Of a stretch of 26,418 nucleotides of DNA, positions 23,831 to 26,418 are shown piece by piece. Under the pieces are notes generated by a model. The model made no database searches. It saw nothing but the letters and a program-made list of their open reading frames with translations, and was not told the DNA's origin. The translations under genes and the position numbers were made by a program. The DNA is from an uncultured Collinsella sp. Lineage in GTDB: Bacteria > Actinomycetota > Coriobacteriia > Coriobacteriales > Coriobacteriaceae. Each line of letters opens with the position of its first letter. Position 1 is the first letter of the stretch. The stretch lies in the NCBI GenBank assembly GCA_958445065.1, contig CAUCQW010000030.1, forward strand, positions 1 through 26,418. Reading direction: 5' to 3'.

Positions 23831-24400
23831 ATGAATGAGATTTCCAACATACATGCGTTTGAGGACGAGGATTTTCTGCACGCCTGCTTTGTGTGGGGGA
23901 TGGTAGTGCTTGGCGCATTTGCCGTGTGCCTGGTGCCGGTGTTTATGCTGCTGGGCGGGCCCGCGGACTTGGATGCGGTGGACATGGGCGGCTGGACGGC
24001 CGTCTTGAGCTGGATAGTCGGCTTGGCGGTCGTTTCTGCTGCGTCGTTTGGTGTCCATGAGCTGGTGCATGCGGTGTTATTTAAAGTGCTGGCGCCTGCG
24101 GACGCGCGCGTGACCTTTGGGGCAAATCTCGAAACCTGCATGATTTACGCCTGCGCCGAGGGTGTTGTGTATTCACGCCGGCGGTACATGGCGGTTTGCC
24201 TGGCGCCGACGGTCGTTGTGACGACAGCGTTTGCCCTGGGGTTTGCGTTTTCGGGCTATCCGCTGCTGTGTTACCTGGCGGCAGGCTTGCATTTGTCGGG
24301 CTGTGTGGGCGACTGGTATTACGTTCGGACCATTTTGCGCGACCGCCGCATTGTCGCCTGCGAGGACACATCCTTTGGCGTGCGCTTTTTCGCAAGGTAG
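23831..24400 (+). CDS. DUF3267-like membrane protein with HExxH motif
   Basis: A 189-residue integral membrane protein with about four helices (23-42, 58-74, 120-142, 145-158) and an HELVHAVLF segment (H76, E77, H80). This is the zincin-type HExxH motif of DUF3267/putative intramembrane or membrane zinc peptidases. A later GD (G160-D161) in SGCVGDWYY could supply the third metal ligand, as in related families. The first 20 residues are acidic. The start ATG at 23831 has a poor ribosome site. It is divergent from the MetRS-like gene and 62 bases before queH. Peptidase activity is inferred from the motif only. Confidence 0.8.
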   Translation: MNEISNIHAFEDEDFLHACFVWGMVVLGAFAVCLVPVFMLLGGPADLDAVDMGGWTAVLSWIVGLAVVSAASFGVHELVHAVLFKVLAPADARVTFGANLETCMIYACAEGVVYSRRRYMAVCLAPTVVVTTAFALGFAFSGYPLLCYLAAGLHLSGCVGDWYYVRTILRDRRIVACEDTSFGVRFFAR

Positions 24401-24417
24401 TCTTTTTGGGATGATTT

Positions 24418-24444
24418 TTCTGGGACGGGGATTAAAAAATCATT
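24418..24444 (+). repeat. fourth copy of the TGGGACGGGGATTAA repeat, before queH
   Basis: A 27-bp exact copy of the repeat at 21427-21453. The sequence around it, ATGATTTTT (24411-24419) and AAAAAATCAT (24434-24443), can pair as a hairpin ending just before the GGGGGAGGAG ribosome site of queH (24447-24456). Confidence 0.72.
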
Positions 24445-24462
24445 GCGGGGGAGGAGATGTTG

Positions 24463-25038
24463 ATGAGGCCGTTGTTGTTGCACGCTTGCTGCGCGCCGTG
24501 TTCGCTTGAGCCGGTCCGTCTGCTGCGCGAGGAAGGGTTTGAGCCCACGATTTGCTGGACCAACCCCAATATTCAACCGCGCGATGAATGGCAGCGGCGC
24601 TTGGACGAGCTGCGCCGGTGGTGTGCCGATGGCGACATCGAGCTTATCGAGGCGGGGGAGGACCGTGAGCGATGGGAGGCCGGCGTGGCACCGCAGGGCG
24701 CCGATCGGCCCCGTCGCTGTCGCGCGTGCTATGCCCTGCGTCTGGCCGAGGCGTGCCGTGTGGCCCAGGAGCGTGGTTTTGAGTTTGTGGGCACGACGCT
24801 CGCCGTCTCGCCGTATCAGTTGTTCGAAACCTGCAATGACGTGCTTGAGCGCTTGGCGGCGGCACATGGGCTCGTCCCGGTCATTCGCGATTTTCGCCCG
24901 TATTATCCCGAGGCCACGCGTCGCTCGCGCGAGCTGGGCATGTATCGGCAGAATTACTGCGGCTGCCGGTTCTCGGCCGTCGAGGCGGCCATGGACCGCG
25001 CCCGCATCCGCGACGAGCGCAAAGCGTCCAAAAAGTAG
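24463..25038 (+). CDS. queH: epoxyqueuosine reductase QueH
   Basis: A 191-residue QueH protein, the non-B12 enzyme that reduces epoxyqueuosine to queuosine in tRNA. The iron-sulfur and metal cysteines are present: LLHACCAPC (C9, C10, C13), RPRRCRACYALR, and QNYCGCRFS. TTLAVSPYQ and DFRPYYPEATRRSRELGMYRQNYCGC match the family. The start at 24463 has GGGGGAGGAG ending six bases upstream; the ATG at 24457 is too close to it. It lies 64 bases before queA, which makes its substrate precursor, so the two are functionally linked and perhaps co-transcribed. A repeat hairpin sits just before its ribosome site. Confidence 0.94.
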   Translation: MRPLLLHACCAPCSLEPVRLLREEGFEPTICWTNPNIQPRDEWQRRLDELRRWCADGDIELIEAGEDRERWEAGVAPQGADRPRRCRACYALRLAEACRVAQERGFEFVGTTLAVSPYQLFETCNDVLERLAAAHGLVPVIRDFRPYYPEATRRSRELGMYRQNYCGCRFSAVEAAMDRARIRDERKASKK

Positions 25039-25102
25039 TTCATTTGGGACGTCAGCCTGCTAGGATGTAGAGCGGACTTTAGCTATATAAGGAGTATCCG
25101 AC

Positions 25103-26320
25103 GTGTCTATGCGTACCGATGATTTTGACTATAACCTTCCTGAGGAACTGATTGCCCAGGCTCCTGCCGAGCCGCGCGACTCCTGCCGCATGCTGGTGGT
25201 GGATCGCAAGGGCTCCCAGGCGGGAACGCCGCTGGAGCACGGCGGTACCGTTGAGCACCGCATCTTCCGCGACATCATCGACTATATCGAGCCGGGCGAC
25301 GTGCTCGTCATCAACAAGACGCGCGTGATGCCGGCCCGCCTGATCGGTCGCAAAGCCGGCTCGGGTGGCGTGGTCGAGACGCTGCTGCTCAAGCGCCGTG
25401 AGGATGTTGACCCGCTGGGCCACGTTTGGGAATGCCTGGTCAAGCCGGGCAAGCGCTTGAAGCCCGGTGCTCAGATTGAGTATCGGGCCGGTGGTGCCCA
25501 TGCGCCCGAGGGGGCTCCCGTGGTGCTGACGGCCGAGGTCATCGACTTTGTCACCGATAGCCGTGGTGGCCGCCTGGTACGTTTTGAGTCGGCCGGTTGC
25601 AATGCCGTCGGCGACCCGCGCACGCTCGACGAGGCCATCCATGCTGCCGGCCACGTGCCGCTGCCGCCCTACATTACCGATTACGAGGGCGATCCCGAGA
25701 AGTACCAGACCGTCTACGCCATGAAGGAAGAGCACTCGGCTGCCGCTCCCACGGCGGGTCTGCACTTTACTCCCGAGCTCATGGCCGCTATCGAGGCCAA
25801 GGGCGCGAAGTTTGCCGCCGTCGAGCTCGAGGTGGGCATCGATACCTTCCGCTTGGTGGAGGAGGACGACCCCACGCAGCACGTCATGCACACCGAGCGC
25901 TACCACGTGTCGCAGGAGGTTGTCGACGCCGTGCATAAGGCAAAGGCCGAAGGGCATCGCGTGATCGCCGTCGGCACCACCGCGGTGCGCTCGCTCGAGA
26001 GCGCGTTTGACGTTGAGGCCCCGGTGTCCGATCCGGCCGTGACGGCGCGCTATTTTGAAGGTCGCGAGGACGGCGCCGACACACTCGGCCGCGGCGACAT
26101 CGTGGTGCGCGAGAACGCGACAACGCAGCTCTACCTTATGCCTGGCTCGACCTATCACGTGGTCGACGCGTTGATCACCAACTTCCACGTGCCGCGCTCC
26201 ACGCTCATGATGCTCGTGAGCGCACTTGCCACCCGCGATCAGATCATGGATGCCTACGCCGCCGCTATCGAAGAACGTTACCGCTTCTTCAGCTTCGGCG
26301 ACGCCATGCTCATTCTTTAG
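25103..26320 (+). CDS. queA: S-adenosylmethionine:tRNA ribosyltransferase-isomerase QueA
   Basis: A 405-residue QueA, which transfers and rearranges the ribosyl part of SAM onto preQ1-modified tRNA to give epoxyqueuosine. Family segments: FDYNLPEELIAQAPAEPRD at the N-terminus, ATPA-like INKTRVMPARL, YQTVYA, AAAPTAGLHFTPEL, GTTAVRSLESA, VVDALITNFHVPRSTLMMLVSAL and YRFFSFGDAMLI at the end. GTG at 25103 is chosen because AAGGAG is eight bases upstream; the ATG at 25109 is 14 bases from it. At about 50 residues longer than E. coli QueA (356), it has an insert between RSLESA and YLMPG (PVSDPAVTARYFEGREDGAD region). The usual LHVGxGTF reads LEVGIDTF. Confidence 0.95.
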   Translation: MSMRTDDFDYNLPEELIAQAPAEPRDSCRMLVVDRKGSQAGTPLEHGGTVEHRIFRDIIDYIEPGDVLVINKTRVMPARLIGRKAGSGGVVETLLLKRREDVDPLGHVWECLVKPGKRLKPGAQIEYRAGGAHAPEGAPVVLTAEVIDFVTDSRGGRLVRFESAGCNAVGDPRTLDEAIHAAGHVPLPPYITDYEGDPEKYQTVYAMKEEHSAAAPTAGLHFTPELMAAIEAKGAKFAAVELEVGIDTFRLVEEDDPTQHVMHTERYHVSQEVVDAVHKAKAEGHRVIAVGTTAVRSLESAFDVEAPVSDPAVTARYFEGREDGADTLGRGDIVVRENATTQLYLMPGSTYHVVDALITNFHVPRSTLMMLVSALATRDQIMDAYAAAIEERYRFFSFGDAMLIL

Positions 26321-26347
26321 GTTACGCGGTTCTACGAACCGCGTAAC
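26321..26347 (+). terminator. hairpin after queA
   Basis: GTTACGCGGTTC and GAACCGCGTAAC pair perfectly over 12 bp around a three-base loop, starting one base after the stop. No T tract follows. The last 70 bases of the window, beyond it, show no gene I can support. Confidence 0.55.
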
Positions 26348-26418
26348 TGCTCGACGCTGCAAACCCGCCAGAGCGGCAATCTGCCTTTCAACTTCGGCGG
26401 CATGACCAGAAGGTCAAT

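Noticed and set aside
25079..26362. Minus-strand open frame opposite queA (427 codons)
   Set aside because: The plus strand is a full QueA; the minus translation resembles no family.

Overview
The window looks like chromosome from a Collinsella-type gut coriobacterium (Actinomycetota). This rests on high-GC coding with strong AGGAGG ribosome sites, an anaerobe-style folate pair (cyclodeaminase-family protein plus FolD), class III fructose-1,6-bisphosphatase, a C69 dipeptidase, and a cobalamin-riboswitch gene for a giant DUF4430 surface protein. The organism is inferred from gene content; no rRNA or other marker is present.

Layout. 1-3193 (minus): the 5' part of a Tat-exported ricin-like/PI-PLC-X protein that runs off the left edge, then two tandem paralogous lipoproteins, each with its own terminator and a shared 19-bp upstream sequence. 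3571-5060 (plus): a cyclodeaminase-family (FchA-like) gene and folD, followed by a 238-bp inverted-repeat element. 5415-9226 (plus): C69 dipeptidase, a phasin-like helical protein and an ABC1/UbiB-type kinase. 9342-14385 (plus): a cobalamin riboswitch, a ~1280-residue exported protein (four DUF4430/transcobalamin-like domains, a PQQ-type beta-propeller, an InlB repeat, a C-terminal membrane anchor), a second membrane-tethered DUF4430 protein, and a strong terminator. 14484-17500 (minus): two GtrA-family membrane proteins and fbp. 17821-18711 (plus): DegV, convergent with a TIM-barrel-like protein of unknown role (18818-19909, minus). 20101-20271 (plus): a 56-residue membrane microprotein. 20296-23698 (minus): an NOL1/NOP2/Sun rRNA methyltransferase and a divergent MetRS-like ligase, separated by a dense palindromic repeat cluster. 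23831-26320 (plus): an HExxH membrane protein, then queH and queA of queuosine synthesis.

How the genes work together. The most striking unit is the B12-switched pair at 9342-14385. Vitamin-B12-carrier-like domains and a beta-propeller are displayed at the cell surface under direct corrinoid control, which suggests an extracellular corrinoid-capture system. The folate pair is also informative: FolD has alanine where the cyclohydrolase lysine normally sits, and the gene immediately upstream belongs to the family that contains methenyl-THF cyclohydrolase, so the two steps are probably split between two proteins. QueH and QueA are the last two steps of queuosine synthesis. A short repeat with the core TGGGACGGGGATTAA occurs four times between 21.4 and 24.4 kb, once directly in front of queH.
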